Shown here: piece after piece, positions 55,708 through 64,000 of the stretch
How the letters are laid out: every line of letters begins with the position of its first letter
How positions within the stretch are numbered: the stretch's first letter is position 1
Made by a program: the position numbers and the translations under genes
DNA from: Myxococcales bacterium
GTDB lineage: Bacteria; Myxococcota; Polyangia; Nannocystales; Nannocystaceae
Direction of reading: 5' to 3'
Assembly: GCA_016793465.1 (NCBI GenBank)
Contig: JAEUJW010000038.1
Coordinates: forward strand, 219,344-283,343
Length of the DNA: 64,000 nt
The notes under the pieces: generated by a model
The model's input: only the letters and a program-made list of their open reading frames with translations
Database searches by the model: none
What the model was told of the DNA's origin: nothing

Positions 55708-57903
55708 ATGTCGGCCGATCTCGCCCACCACGTCCAGGACCTGGGCATCATCCTCACGACGGCGGTGTGCACGAGCCTGCTGTCGGCGCGGCTGAAGCAG
55801 CCGCCGGTGCTGGGCTACCTGCTGGCGGGGATCATGCTGGGGCCGTACGTGCCGGGCATCGTGCTCGACGACGGGGCGCTGACCCACAGCCTGTCGGAGC
55901 TCGGGGTGATCCTGCTGATGTTCACCATCGGCATCGAGTTCAGCCTGCGCAAGCTGGCGCGCATCGGCATCCCGGCGGGGCTCACCTCGGTGATCGAGGT
56001 GGGGCTGATGATCTCGCTGGGCTACCTGGCGGGGCGGTTGTTCGGCTGGACCGAGAAGGAGAGCCTCTTCATCGGCGTGTGCGTCGGCATCTCGTCGACG
56101 ATGCTGGTGGCCAAGGCGTTCGAGGAGAAGAAGCTGAAGGGCGGGTTCGTCGAGGTCGCGTTCGCGGTGCTGGTGTTCGAGGACATCATCGCGATCCTGA
56201 TGCTGGCGGTGCTGACCGCGGTGGCGACCGGCGGGGACATGTCGGCGGGCGAGCTGGCGGTGATGATCGGCAAGCTCGTCGGGTTCCTGGCCGCGCTGCT
56301 GGCGGGCGGGCTGCTGGTGGTGCCGCGCTTCATCCGCATGGTCGTCAAGCTGAAGCGGGCCGAGACCACGCTGATCGCCGGCATCGCGGTCTGCTTCGCG
56401 ATGGCGGGGCTGGCGGCGGCGGCCGGCTACTCGGTGGCGCTCGGGGCGTTCATGGCCGGGATGTTGATCTCGGAGTCGGGCGAGGGGCCGAAGGTCGAGC
56501 ACCTGATCCAGCCGCTGCGCGACCTGTTCGCGGCGATCTTCTTCATCTCGGTCGGCATGACCATCAACCCGGCGCTGGTGCTCGAGAACTGGCTGCCGGT
56601 GCTGGTGTTCACGGCGCTGGTGCTCGGCGGCAAGTTCATCGGGGTCACCGTCGGGGCGTTCCTCTCGGGCAACGGGCTCAACCACTCGGTGCGCGCCGGC
56701 ATGAGCCTGGCGCAGATCGGCGAGTTCTCGTTCATCATCGCCAGCCTCGGCATCTCGAAGGGGGCGACGCGCGACTTCCTGTTCCCGGTGGCGGTGGCGG
56801 TGTCGCTGTTGACGTCGCTGACGACGCCGATCATGGTCGGCAAGTCCGAGGGGGTGGCCAAGGCGATCGACCGCTGGCTGCCGAGCCGGGTGCAGACGTT
56901 CGTGACGTTCTACGACTCGTGGATCCAGCAGCTGAAGACGGCGCCGCGGACCGAGTCGGTGTGGGCCAAGATCCGCGGGACGATCCTCATGCTGCTCGTC
57001 GACGCGGTGCTGCTGCTGGTCGTGCTCGCGGCCTCGAGCGTGCTCGAGTACAAGGTCGTCGAGGCGGTCGCGCACCGCTTCACGCTGCCGGTCGAGGCCG
57101 TCGACATCGCCTGGATCGGCATGACCGTGCTGCTGGCGCTGGTGTTCTTCACCGGTGTGCTGCGGCGCGTCGCCATGTTGGCGCGCATCTTGACCGAGGT
57201 TGTGGTGCCGTCGCGCAGCGGGACCGACAAGCCCGACCTCGGGGCGGCGCCGCGGCGGGCGATGATGGTGGTGCTCGAGCTGGCGCTGGCGCTGGTGGTC
57301 GGGCTGCCGCTGGTGGCGCTGTCGCAGCCGTTCCTGCCGGCGAGCTCGGGCCTCGGCGGCCTGGCGCTGGTGGTGATCGTGCTGCTGTTCAACGTGTGGC
57401 GCAGCCTGGCCAACCTGCAGGGGCACGTGCGCGCGGGGACCGAGCTGATCGTCGAGATGCTGGCGCGGCAGGCCAAGGCCAAGACGATCGTGCCGGGCAC
57501 GTCGAAGGAGGCGATCATGGGCCACCCGGGGCCGTCGGCGGAGGAGTCGCTGGTCGAGGCGCACGGCATGCTGCCGGGCTTCCCGGACATGAGCCCGCTG
57601 GCGCTGGTCCACGGCAACGCGGCGGTCGGGCGCACGCTCGGAGAGATCAACCTGCGCGCGCGCACGGGGGCGACGATTCTGTCGATCAACCGCGAGGCCG
57701 CGGGCCTGGTGCTGCCGGCCGCGCGCGAGCGGCTGCAGGAGGGCGACGTGTTGACGCTGGCCGGTCCGCCGGAGGCGATCACGCGGGCGCACAAGATCCT
57801 GCAGGACGGGCCGGCGGTCGAGAACTGGGCCGACGACGCCCGCAAGCTCTACGGCGGCATGGCGGCGGCGAAGTCGGAGCCGCAGCCCGACCCGCACGCG
57901 TGA
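55708..57903 (+). CDS. Kef/CPA2-type monovalent cation:proton antiporter with RCK-C domain
   Basis: ATG 55708 gives 731 residues; the upstream ATG 55669 is rejected because TATCCT lies ten bases before 55708. The first 380 or so residues are a CPA2 antiporter unit: QPPVLGYLLAGIMLGPYVPG, the core Glu/Asp helices (LVFEDIIAILML), GYSVALGAFMAGMLIS, FFISVGMTINPAL and SLAQIGEFSFIIASLG. Two additional pairs of membrane helices follow, then a cytoplasmic TrkA-C/RCK-C-type domain near the C-terminus (VGRTLGEINLRARTGATIL, LQEGDVLTLAGPPEAI). No RCK-N Rossmann (TrkA-N) domain is seen. Expected role is K+ or Na+/H+ exchange in pH or stress control. Confidence 0.88.
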   Translation: MSADLAHHVQDLGIILTTAVCTSLLSARLKQPPVLGYLLAGIMLGPYVPGIVLDDGALTHSLSELGVILLMFTIGIEFSLRKLARIGIPAGLTSVIEVGLMISLGYLAGRLFGWTEKESLFIGVCVGISSTMLVAKAFEEKKLKGGFVEVAFAVLVFEDIIAILMLAVLTAVATGGDMSAGELAVMIGKLVGFLAALLAGGLLVVPRFIRMVVKLKRAETTLIAGIAVCFAMAGLAAAAGYSVALGAFMAGMLISESGEGPKVEHLIQPLRDLFAAIFFISVGMTINPALVLENWLPVLVFTALVLGGKFIGVTVGAFLSGNGLNHSVRAGMSLAQIGEFSFIIASLGISKGATRDFLFPVAVAVSLLTSLTTPIMVGKSEGVAKAIDRWLPSRVQTFVTFYDSWIQQLKTAPRTESVWAKIRGTILMLLVDAVLLLVVLAASSVLEYKVVEAVAHRFTLPVEAVDIAWIGMTVLLALVFFTGVLRRVAMLARILTEVVVPSRSGTDKPDLGAAPRRAMMVVLELALALVVGLPLVALSQPFLPASSGLGGLALVVIVLLFNVWRSLANLQGHVRAGTELIVEMLARQAKAKTIVPGTSKEAIMGHPGPSAEESLVEAHGMLPGFPDMSPLALVHGNAAVGRTLGEINLRARTGATILSINREAAGLVLPAARERLQEGDVLTLAGPPEAITRAHKILQDGPAVENWADDARKLYGGMAAAKSEPQPDPHA

Positions 57904-57974
57904 GCCGTGGCGCGTCGGGCTCCATGATCCGCATGTCGCGGTCCGCGGCCGCCGGGATGGGCTAAGATCCGCGG

Positions 57975-59717
57975 ATGCGCAGTCTCCCTTGGTTTGCCCT
58001 GCTCGGCCTCGCCGCGTGCCACCAGACCCTGCCGTCCGATGACGATTCGGGCGGCAGCTCGACCGGTCCGAGCATGATCACCATGCCGATGCCGGAGACG
58101 TCGACGACGGCGACGCCGACGACCACGATGACGCCGACGTCGACCGGCGAGGACTCGACGAGCACGGGCACGACCGGGGCCGTGGACCCGTCGACGTCGA
58201 CGACCACGGGTACGACCGACGGCGAGACCACGGTGGCGACGACCGGCGAGACCACGGCGGAGTCGACGGGGGGGACCACGCTCGTGCCGGTGTGCGGCGA
58301 CGGGGTGGCGGAGGGCGACGAGCAGTGCGACCTCGGCGACGACAACGACGACCTGAAGCAGGGCGGTTGCCGCGAGGACTGCCGCGATGCGGGCTGCGGC
58401 GACGGCGTCGTCGACTTCATCCTCGGCGAGCAGTGCGACGACGAGAACGCGGCCGACGGCGACGGCTGCTCGGCGGGCTGCGCGATCGAGGCGGGGCCGA
58501 ACTGCGGCGACGGCAAGGTCGACCTGGTCGACGGCGAGATCTGCGACGACGGCAACAACGCCGACGGCGACGGCTGCAGCGGGGCGTGCCAGTTCGACGC
58601 GGCCAGCATGACGTGCGGCGACGGCACCGAGGACGCCGGCGAGGCCTGCGACGACAGCAACGCCGACAACGGCGACGCGTGCAACCCGACGTGCACCCTG
58701 AAGAACACGACGACGCTGTTCGCGGGCACGCCGGGGGTGGCGGGCACGACCGACGGCGTGGGTCCCGCGGCCAAGCTCGGAGGTCTGGGGGCGATGGTGG
58801 TGGTCGGGCCGCACCTCTATCTGGCCGACGGGATCAACGACTCGATCCGCCAGATCGACATCGCCACCGGGACCGTGGTGACGATCGCCGGGTCGATCAA
58901 CGGCACGCCGGGCTACTCCGACGGCCCCAACGGGCTGATGGCGCGCTTCAACGACGTCGAGACGATCACGACCGACGGGACCACGCTGTACGTCGGCGAC
59001 CGGCTCAACCGGCGCCTGCGCGGGGTCTCGCTGACGCCGCCGTACGCGGTCACGACCCTGGCGGGCAGCGGGCAGCAGGGCTGGGTCGACGGCCCGGGGC
59101 CGGCGGCGCTGGTCGACGACATCCGCGGGCTGACCTACTACAAGGGCGTCGTGTACATGGTCGACGCCGGCTCGGCGGTGCTGCGCACCTACGACGTGGC
59201 GACCGGCGAGGTCACGACCATCGCGGGCATGGGCTACGACAAGAAGTCGGTCGACGGCGTCGGGCTGCAGGCGCGCTTCACCGGTCCGCGGCACATGGCG
59301 ACCGACAACAGCGGATTGCTCTATATCGCCGACAGCGACGGGTTCGCCCTCCGCACCTACCACACGACCACCAAGTACGTGGGCACGCTGATCGGCACCG
59401 GCGTGAAGGGCTACGTCGACGGCGACCTCACGACCGCCCAGCTGTCGCGCCCGCGCGGGCTGTTCTCGGACGGGAACAGCGTGTATTTCGGTGAGTTCGA
59501 CCAGCACACCGTACGTCAGGTCGTACTGGCGACCCAGACGGTGTCGACCAACATCGGCACGCACTGCATGGGCATGCCGATGTGCATGGGCGGCTACATG
59601 GAGGGCGTGGGCGCGGCGGCGCTGCTCAATACGCCGTTCGAGGTGGCCTACGACCACGCGAGCGCGTCGCTGTTCGTGCTCGACAGCGGCAACAAGGTGA
59701 TCCGCCGGGTCCAGTGA
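57975..59717 (+). CDS. DUF4215 plus NHL-repeat lipoprotein
   Basis: This 580-residue protein has a lipoprotein signal (MRSLPWFALLGLAAC) and a Thr/Ser/Gly-rich linker of about 85 residues. Four DUF4215 disulfide units follow (CGDGVAEGDEQCDLG, CGDGVVDFILGEQCDDE, CGDGKVDLVDGEICDDG, CGDGTEDAGEACDDS). The C-terminal 330 residues form a beta-propeller of about six NHL-like blades with repeated TxAGxxxxGxxDGxGxxAxFxxPxG patterns (VVTIAGSINGTPGYSDGP, VTTIAGMGYDKKSVDGVG). NHL propellers bind proteins, glycans or RNA; on the surface, recognition is likely. TAAGAT lies six bases before the ATG, suggesting a leaderless message. It is a smaller relative of the 20-repeat protein at 36857-39133, here with an effector domain. 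Confidence 0.87.
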   Translation: MRSLPWFALLGLAACHQTLPSDDDSGGSSTGPSMITMPMPETSTTATPTTTMTPTSTGEDSTSTGTTGAVDPSTSTTTGTTDGETTVATTGETTAESTGGTTLVPVCGDGVAEGDEQCDLGDDNDDLKQGGCREDCRDAGCGDGVVDFILGEQCDDENAADGDGCSAGCAIEAGPNCGDGKVDLVDGEICDDGNNADGDGCSGACQFDAASMTCGDGTEDAGEACDDSNADNGDACNPTCTLKNTTTLFAGTPGVAGTTDGVGPAAKLGGLGAMVVVGPHLYLADGINDSIRQIDIATGTVVTIAGSINGTPGYSDGPNGLMARFNDVETITTDGTTLYVGDRLNRRLRGVSLTPPYAVTTLAGSGQQGWVDGPGPAALVDDIRGLTYYKGVVYMVDAGSAVLRTYDVATGEVTTIAGMGYDKKSVDGVGLQARFTGPRHMATDNSGLLYIADSDGFALRTYHTTTKYVGTLIGTGVKGYVDGDLTTAQLSRPRGLFSDGNSVYFGEFDQHTVRQVVLATQTVSTNIGTHCMGMPMCMGGYMEGVGAAALLNTPFEVAYDHASASLFVLDSGNKVIRRVQ

Positions 59718-59739
59718 GCGTCGTCGGAGGTCGGGACAG

Positions 59740-59811
59740 CCCGCGAGGCCGCCACGGGCGGTTCGCGGGCCGTCTCGCGAGGCGCTTCGAAGCTTTGTCG
59801 AGGCGAAGCGC
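59740..59811 (+). terminator. Two hairpins after the NHL lipoprotein gene
   Basis: Hairpin 1 pairs CCCGCGA (59740-59746) with TCGCGGG (59763-59769). Hairpin 2 pairs GCGCTTCG (59782-59789) with CGAAGCGC (59804-59811). Neither has a T-run. They occupy most of the gap between two genes and could also be part of a small structured RNA. Confidence 0.4.
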
Positions 59812-59865
59812 GTGGCTTCGGGCGCGAGGCGTGGAGAGAGACAGTGCGCGGCCGCCAGATCGGCG

Positions 59866-59895
59866 TTGACGCTGAGCAGGCGGCTTTAGTACCGT
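59866..59895 (+). promoter_or_regulatory. Promoter of the 59906 lipoprotein gene
   Basis: TTGACG (59866-59871), 18 bases, TACCGT (59890-59895), then ten bases to ATG 59906. The same -10 hexamer occurs before the quinone oxidoreductase gene (21987-21992). Transcription would begin within a few bases of the start codon. Confidence 0.5.
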
Positions 59896-59905
59896 CCGCG
59901 CCAAC

Positions 59906-60709
59906 ATGGTGACACTGCGTACCAGCAAGATCATTCTCTCGGCGCTCCTCCTGTGCGCCGCGGCCGGCGGATGCAAGAAGTCCGGCTCGGCCTCGACCGC
60001 GCCCGAGCTCCCCGCGGAGCCGACGTACGACAACCCCTACGCCCAGCTCGAGGACCTGCCGAATCAGGTCAACGCCAAGGTCGAGTGGGTCAAGCAGCCG
60101 CTGGCCGACGCGAGCGCGCTGGGCGACGAGTTCTCGGCGCTGCAGGCCAAGTACAGCATCGACGTGAAGCAGCTCGGCGGCATGGCGAGCGCGGCGTTCA
60201 CCAGCGGAAAGATCGAGATCTCGGCCGACGCGAACATCGCGGCCGACGCCAAGGCCGACATCGAGGCGTTCCTCGGCAAGGTCAAGCTGGCCGGCGAGGG
60301 CGTGCTGGCGATCCCGCAGCGAGCGACCACCGCGTCCAAGGCGATCGGGAAGCTGACAGTCAAGGTGCCGGGCATCGCCGTCAAGGCGACCGCGCACCTG
60401 AAGAGCGAGCTGAAGGCCGCGGCCGACGACGCCAAGGCCGAGATCCAGGGCAAGATCGAGGGCATCCCGCAGCTGACCGCCAACGTCAAGGCGATGGTCC
60501 CCGACGCCATGAACAAGGTGAAGGCGATCCCGCAGGAGTCGGCCGGCACGATCACCGAGCTGAAGGCCGCGTTCGCCGGCGAGGGCAGCTTCCCGAAGGT
60601 CTCGGGCAGCGCCTCGGCGTCGGGCAGCGTCGAGGCCGGCGGCGAGGCGTCGGCCGAGGGCGAGGCGTCGGCCGAGGGCGAGGCCGCCGAGCCAGCCGCC
60701 GCGGAGTAG
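59906..60709 (+). CDS. Helical lipoprotein of unknown function
   Basis: A 267-residue lipoprotein (MVTLRTSKIILSALLLCAAAGGC, lipobox AAGGC) with a long, regular amphipathic-helix body rich in Ala, Lys and Glu (KADIEAFLGKVKLAGEGVL, ELKAAADDAKAEIQGKIEG). The C-terminal 45 residues are Ala/Ser/Gly/Glu low complexity with an 18-bp tandem repeat (60644-60661 and 60662-60679, GEASAE type). I do not recognise the family; the body resembles helical spacer or apolipoprotein-like domains. A promoter lies close upstream and a strong hairpin downstream, so it is a single-gene unit. Confidence 0.7.
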   Translation: MVTLRTSKIILSALLLCAAAGGCKKSGSASTAPELPAEPTYDNPYAQLEDLPNQVNAKVEWVKQPLADASALGDEFSALQAKYSIDVKQLGGMASAAFTSGKIEISADANIAADAKADIEAFLGKVKLAGEGVLAIPQRATTASKAIGKLTVKVPGIAVKATAHLKSELKAAADDAKAEIQGKIEGIPQLTANVKAMVPDAMNKVKAIPQESAGTITELKAAFAGEGSFPKVSGSASASGSVEAGGEASAEGEASAEGEAAEPAAAE

Positions 60710-60733
60710 GCGCCGGTCCGTCTCGTGCACAGC

Positions 60734-60765
60734 GACGCCGTCGTTCCCGCGGGAGCGACGGCGTC
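60734..60765. terminator. Long hairpin between convergent genes
   Basis: GACGCCGTCG (60734-60743) pairs perfectly with CGACGGCGTC (60756-60765), with an inner CCC/GGG stem (60746-60748 and 60751-60753). It lies between the lipoprotein stop codon (60709) and the glpX stop codon (60863), as a bidirectional terminator would. There is no clear T-run. Confidence 0.5.
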
Positions 60766-60862
60766 TGTCCTTGGGCGCGACGCGCTGTCGAGAGAGTCGG
60801 CCCGGAGACTTTGTTCGTGCCGGCGCCGAGGTTCGTCCGCTGTGGGTGGCCGTGGTCCGAAC

Positions 60863-61855
60863 TCAGTAGGGCGGGTCGTACTCGTGGGTGTAGCGGTGGG
60901 CGTCGACGTCGGTGTTCACCCAGCGGATCGTCCCGGTGGTGCTGCGCAGGGCCAGGCTCTGGAGGTGGAGGCGCTCGCCGATGTGGCGCACGCCTTTTAA
61001 TAGTGGGCCGGACGTCACGCCGGTGGCGACGAACAGCACGTCGCCGCGGGCGAGGTCGTTGACCCCGAGGATCTTGTCGGTGTCCCCCATGCCCATCTTG
61101 ACGGCCCGCTCGCGCTCCTCGTCGCTGCGAAACTGCAGCTTGCCCTGGAACTCGCCGCCCATGCAGTGCACGGCGGCCGCTCCGAGCACGCCCTCGGGCG
61201 CGCCGCCGATGCCGTAGACCATGTCGATGCCGCTCTTGGGGATGCAGGTGGCGACCACGGGGGCGACGTCGCCGTCGGTGACGAGCAGGATGCGGGCGCC
61301 GGCGGCCCGCAGCTCGTTGATGAGGTTGTGGTGGCGCGGGCGGTCGAGCACGACGACTGTGAGCTGGTCGGGGCGGCGACCCTTGGCGGCGGCGAGGGCC
61401 CACAGGTTGTCGCGCGGCGACTGCTCGAGCGAGATCTTGCCGCGACCCTCGGGGCCGCAGGCGATCTTGCTCATGTACGTGTCGGGCGCGTTCAGCAGGT
61501 GGTTCTTGTGGGCGACGGCGAGGACGGCGAGCGCGCCGGGCAGGCCGTGGGCGCACAGGTTGGTGCCCTCGAGCGGGTCGACGGCGATGTCGACCTCGAG
61601 CAGCTTGGGGTCGTTCGGCCCCACCTTCTCGCCGATGTAGAGCATCGGCGCCTCGTCGCGCTCGCCCTCGCCGATGACCACGGTCCCGTCGATGTCGAGC
61701 ACGTTGAGCGCCTGGCGCATGGCGTCGACCGCGGCCTGGTCGGCCGCCTTCTCGTCGCCATTGCCGATCAGCCGGGCGCTCGCCAGCGCCGCCGCCTCGG
61801 TGACGCGGACCGTGTCCATGGCGAGATTCCGGTCCTCGCTGAGATACTCAGCCAT
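60863..61855 (-). CDS. glpX: Class II fructose-1,6-bisphosphatase
   Basis: GlpX hydrolyses fructose-1,6-bisphosphate to fructose-6-phosphate in gluconeogenesis. The 330-residue length is normal. Motifs are DRNLAMDTVRVTEAAALAS at the N-terminus, the metal site GTVVIGEGERDEAPMLYIGE, DIAVDPLEGTNLCAHG, LDRPRHHNLINELRAAGAR, VYGIGGAPEGVLGAAA and LFVATGVTSGPLLKGVR. The gene lies 14 bp downstream of hom on the same strand and is presumably co-transcribed with hom and the aminotransferase. A TTTTAATA patch (60995-61002) interrupts otherwise GC-rich codons as in the myxobacterial-style genes of the window, which suggests that glpX at least is long resident here. Confidence 0.95.
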   Translation of the reverse strand: MAEYLSEDRNLAMDTVRVTEAAALASARLIGNGDEKAADQAAVDAMRQALNVLDIDGTVVIGEGERDEAPMLYIGEKVGPNDPKLLEVDIAVDPLEGTNLCAHGLPGALAVLAVAHKNHLLNAPDTYMSKIACGPEGRGKISLEQSPRDNLWALAAAKGRRPDQLTVVVLDRPRHHNLINELRAAGARILLVTDGDVAPVVATCIPKSGIDMVYGIGGAPEGVLGAAAVHCMGGEFQGKLQFRSDEERERAVKMGMGDTDKILGVNDLARGDVLFVATGVTSGPLLKGVRHIGERLHLQSLALRSTTGTIRWVNTDVDAHRYTHEYDPPY

Positions 61856-61869
61856 GCGTTGCGCTTCCC

Positions 61870-63168
61870 CTAGGATCGTTCGATGCGAATCATCCGCGGC
61901 GGCTCGAGCACGGTCGGCAGGGCGCCGATCCGTGCCAGCGCGTCGCGCATGCGGGCTTCGGTCGTGTCGTGGCTGGTCAGCACGATCGGCACCGCCTGGC
62001 CCGGATTGCGGCCGCGCTGGATCAACGATTCGATCGACACCTCGTGATCGCGCAGCACGGCCGAGATGTCGGCGAGGACACCGGGCTCGTCCAGCACCAT
62101 CAGGCGGATGTAGTAGCTGCCCTCGTGCGCGGCCAAGGGTGCGATCGGGTGATCCGCCAGCTCGTCCGCCGGCACGCCGAAGGTCGGCACGACCGAGCCG
62201 CGCGCGATGTCCAGGATGTCGCCGACCACGGCCGAGGCGGTCGGGCCGGCACCGGCGCCGCGGCCCTCGTGCACGACCGCGCCGACCTCGTCGCCCTCGA
62301 CCACGACGCCATTGAACACGCCCTCGACCTGCCCGATCGGCGCGGAGGCCGGCACCATGCAGGGATGCATGCGCTGCTCGAGCCCGGCCGGGGTCATGCG
62401 CGCCACGCCCAGGAGCTTGATCCGGTAGCCGAGCTGGTCGGCGAACGCGATGTCCATGGCCGAGACGTGGCGGATGCCCTCGATGTCGATCGCATCGAAG
62501 CGCGGCCGGCCGCCGAAGGCGAGCGCGGCCAAGAGGGCCAGCTTGTGCGCGGCGTCGATGCCGTCGACGTCGAAGGCGGGATCGGCCTCGGCATAGCCCA
62601 GGCTCTGTGCCTCGGCGAGCACGTCCGCGAACTCGCGCCCGGTCTCGCGCATCGTGGTGAGGATGAAGTTGCAGGTGCCGTTGAGGATGCCGTGGACGCC
62701 GAGGATCCGGTTGGCGGCCAGCCCCTCGCGCAGCGAGCGGATGATCGGGATGCCGCCGGCGACCGCCGCCTCCCAGCGCAGCGCCGCACCCCGGTGCTCG
62801 GCGAGCCGCGCGAGCTCGCTGCCGTGCAGGGCGAGCCTCGCCTTGTTGGCGGTGACGATGGGTCGACCGCGCCGCAGCGCCGCGCGGACCAAGTCCAAGG
62901 CCACGCCGTCGCCGCCGATCAGCTCGCAGACCAGATCGACCTCGGGGTCCTCGGCCAGGGCCCGGGCATCCTCGTGCCAGCGCAGGCCGGCGAGATCGAC
63001 GCCACGGGAGCGGCCCCGGTCACGCGCGCTCACCGCCGTTACCCTGAGCCGGCGACCGCAGCGGCGTGCGAGCAGATCGGCCTGCTCGCGCAGCAGCCGG
63101 CAGGTCGCGGCGCCGACCGTGCCGAGCCCGGCGATGCCGACCCGCAGCTCCGGGCCGGAGGCCGTCAT
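61870..63168 (-). CDS. hom: Homoserine dehydrogenase
   Basis: Hom reduces aspartate semialdehyde to homoserine for threonine and methionine synthesis. The 432-residue protein has the Rossmann motif RVGIAGLGTVGAATCRLL, the catalytic segment NGTCNFILTTM, YAEADPAFDVDGIDAAHKL with the catalytic acid/Lys, and a C-terminal ACT regulatory domain (YYIRLMVLDEPGVLADISAV), implying feedback by threonine. The protein reads very like Rhodospirillales homologs (FEGRGAGAGPTASAVV-type segment, here VHEGRGAGAGPTASAVVGDI). Its ATG overlaps the stop codon of the upstream aminotransferase (ATGA), and glpX follows after 14 bp. Feedback inhibition is known for ACT-bearing family members and inferred here. Confidence 0.95.
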   Translation of the reverse strand: MTASGPELRVGIAGLGTVGAATCRLLREQADLLARRCGRRLRVTAVSARDRGRSRGVDLAGLRWHEDARALAEDPEVDLVCELIGGDGVALDLVRAALRRGRPIVTANKARLALHGSELARLAEHRGAALRWEAAVAGGIPIIRSLREGLAANRILGVHGILNGTCNFILTTMRETGREFADVLAEAQSLGYAEADPAFDVDGIDAAHKLALLAALAFGGRPRFDAIDIEGIRHVSAMDIAFADQLGYRIKLLGVARMTPAGLEQRMHPCMVPASAPIGQVEGVFNGVVVEGDEVGAVVHEGRGAGAGPTASAVVGDILDIARGSVVPTFGVPADELADHPIAPLAAHEGSYYIRLMVLDEPGVLADISAVLRDHEVSIESLIQRGRNPGQAVPIVLTSHDTTEARMRDALARIGALPTVLEPPRMIRIERS

Positions 63169-64000
63169 GCCACCACCATGGCTTCGGCCGCGACGCCGTT
63201 GCCGTGCCGGGCGAGGAAGGTGCGGATGTTCCGTACCGCCTGGCGCAGCCGGTGGCGGTTCTCGACCAGCGCCAGCCGCACATAGCCCTCGCCATACTCG
63301 CCGAAGCCGATGCCCGGGGAGACGGCGACCTCGGCCTCCTCCAGCAGCAGCTTGGCGAAGCCGAGCGAGCCCAGCTCCTTGAACGGCTCGGGCACCGGCG
63401 CCCAGCAGAACATCGTCGCATCCGGCCGCGGCACCGGCCAGCCCGCCTTGGCGAGACCGTCAACCAGCACGTCGCGGCGGGCGCGATAGAGCTCGCGGAA
63501 CTCCTGCACGCAGTCCTGCGGGCCGTTCAGCGCCGCGGTGGCGGCGACCTGCACCGGGGTGAACGCGCCGTAGTCGAGGTAGGACTTGATCCGGGTCAGG
63601 GCGCCGACCAGCCGCGTGTTGCCGGCGGCGAAGCCGATGCGCCAGCCCGGCATCGAGTAGGTCTTGGACAGCGAGCCGAACTCGATCGCGACGTCGAAGG
63701 CGCCGGGCGCCTCGAGGATCGAGGGCGGCGGCCGGTCGTCGAAGTAGATCTCGGCATAGGCGATGTCGGACAGGAGCCAGATGCCCTTCCGGCGCGCCCA
63801 GGCCACGACCTCCTTGTAGAACTCCGGCTCGCAGGTGAGTGCCGTCGGGTTCGAGGGGAAGTTCAGCACCACCATCGTGGGCGCCGGCACGGAGTGCTCG
63901 GCGGCGCGCGCCAGCTCGCGCATCAGGTCGATCCGCGGCCCGAACGGCACGTGACGGATCGAGGCGCCGGCGATGATGCAGCCGAAGGGGTGGATCGGGT
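63165..64000 (-). CDS. Class I/II aminotransferase (AlaC/DapL-like), 5' end outside window
   Basis: The frame is open to the window edge (HPFGCIIAGASIRHVPFGPR precedes the first internal start codon), so about 100 or more N-terminal residues are missing. The visible C-terminal 275 or so residues are a fold-type I aminotransferase: VVLNFPSNPTALTCEPEFYK, the PLP Asp/Tyr in WLLSDIAYAEIYFDD, the Schiff-base Lys in FGSLSKTYSMPGWRIGF and the substrate Arg near YVRLALVENRHRLRQAVRN. Proteins of this type annotated as LL-diaminopimelate aminotransferase often act as alanine transaminases (AlaC). It overlaps hom by four bases. The aminotransferase-hom-glpX order is common in Alphaproteobacteria, and this sequence resembles theirs. 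Confidence 0.9.
   Translation of the reverse strand, partial: PIHPFGCIIAGASIRHVPFGPRIDLMRELARAAEHSVPAPTMVVLNFPSNPTALTCEPEFYKEVVAWARRKGIWLLSDIAYAEIYFDDRPPPSILEAPGAFDVAIEFGSLSKTYSMPGWRIGFAAGNTRLVGALTRIKSYLDYGAFTPVQVAATAALNGPQDCVQEFRELYRARRDVLVDGLAKAGWPVPRPDATMFCWAPVPEPFKELGSLGFAKLLLEEAEVAVSPGIGFGEYGEGYVRLALVENRHRLRQAVRNIRTFLARHGNGVAAEAMVVA

Noticed and set aside
54478..57897. A 1,139-codon minus-strand frame over tetR, the MglA-like gene and the antiporter
   Set aside because: It is Arg/His/Asp-rich composition shadow with no family resemblance, whereas the plus-strand genes carry clear GTPase and antiporter motifs.
59718..59905. Structured intergenic RNA between the NHL and 59906 lipoprotein genes
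   Set aside because: Two hairpins are present, but no promoter of its own, no known riboswitch core and no terminator T-run; recorded only as putative terminators.

Overview
The window looks like chromosome from a very GC-rich myxobacterium, most probably of the Nannocystis/Plesiocystis type. The evidence is many lipoproteins with a lipobox followed by a Ser/Thr/Asp-rich linker, DUF4215 (CGDG...CDDG) disulfide-repeat proteins, an MglA-like GTPase, a DUF1501 protein paired with a cytochrome-like lipoprotein, and a sigma factor fused to a membrane and periplasmic tail. This is inferred from protein style, not from a marker gene. I saw no rRNA, tRNA, CRISPR array or insertion sequence.

Layout. 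1-5.7 kb: the end of a TPR-like gene, then a leftward trio of exported proteins (beta-rich lipoprotein, DUF1501, c-type-heme lipoprotein). 5.9-7.7 kb: panB-panC. 7.7-8.9 kb: two small coupled genes of unknown function. 9.0-11.3 kb: groES-groEL behind a diverged CIRCE-like operator. 11.4-12.2 kb: an SDR oxidoreductase. 12.4-16.6 kb: a KaiC-KaiB-hybrid histidine kinase operon with a good sigma-70 promoter, the most interesting locus here. 16.6-24.2 kb: UbiB-family kinase, lipoprotein, methyltransferase, small coiled-coil protein, receiver protein, SDR, quinone oxidoreductase and a gamma-butyrobetaine-dioxygenase-like enzyme. 24.1-26.9 kb: a leftward PLP lyase/decarboxylase and GPH-type transporter pair. 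26.9-31.0 kb: an Omp85-like barrel, then a barrel-like protein, a membrane-tethered ECF sigma factor and an amphi-Trp protein in one tight operon. 31.1-39.1 kb: cell-surface proteins (FG-GAP lipoprotein, OmpA-like lipoprotein, VIT/vWA protein, a 20-repeat DUF4215 protein with a strong terminator). 39.3-41.4 kb: acyl carrier protein plus fatty acyl-AMP ligase. 41.4-46.1 kb: one giant repeat-rich DUF1508 protein. 46.3-52.0 kb: a histone-deacetylase-like protein divergent from a fused 5-oxoprolinase. 52.2-60.7 kb: Lgt-like protein, RlmM-like methyltransferase, TetR regulator with three operators, MglA paralog, Kef-type antiporter, NHL/DUF4215 lipoprotein and another lipoprotein. 60.9-64 kb: leftward aminotransferase-hom-glpX, a gene order familiar from Alphaproteobacteria.

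How the genes work together. The Kai operon reads as a KaiA-less timer with its own output kinase/receiver. The sigma-factor operon reads as an envelope-sensing unit in which sigma and sensor are one polypeptide. panB-panC, groES-groEL and the hom cassette are housekeeping units. Much of the rest builds or modifies the envelope.

Scale-wide patterns not tied to one gene: a -10-like TAnnnT hexamer 6-10 nt before many start codons (possible leaderless transcription), short CTGTCC...GGACAG palindromes inside coding sequence, and isolated runs of 8-11 A/T bases inside otherwise GC-rich genes. All functional calls come from reading the sequence; no database search was run.
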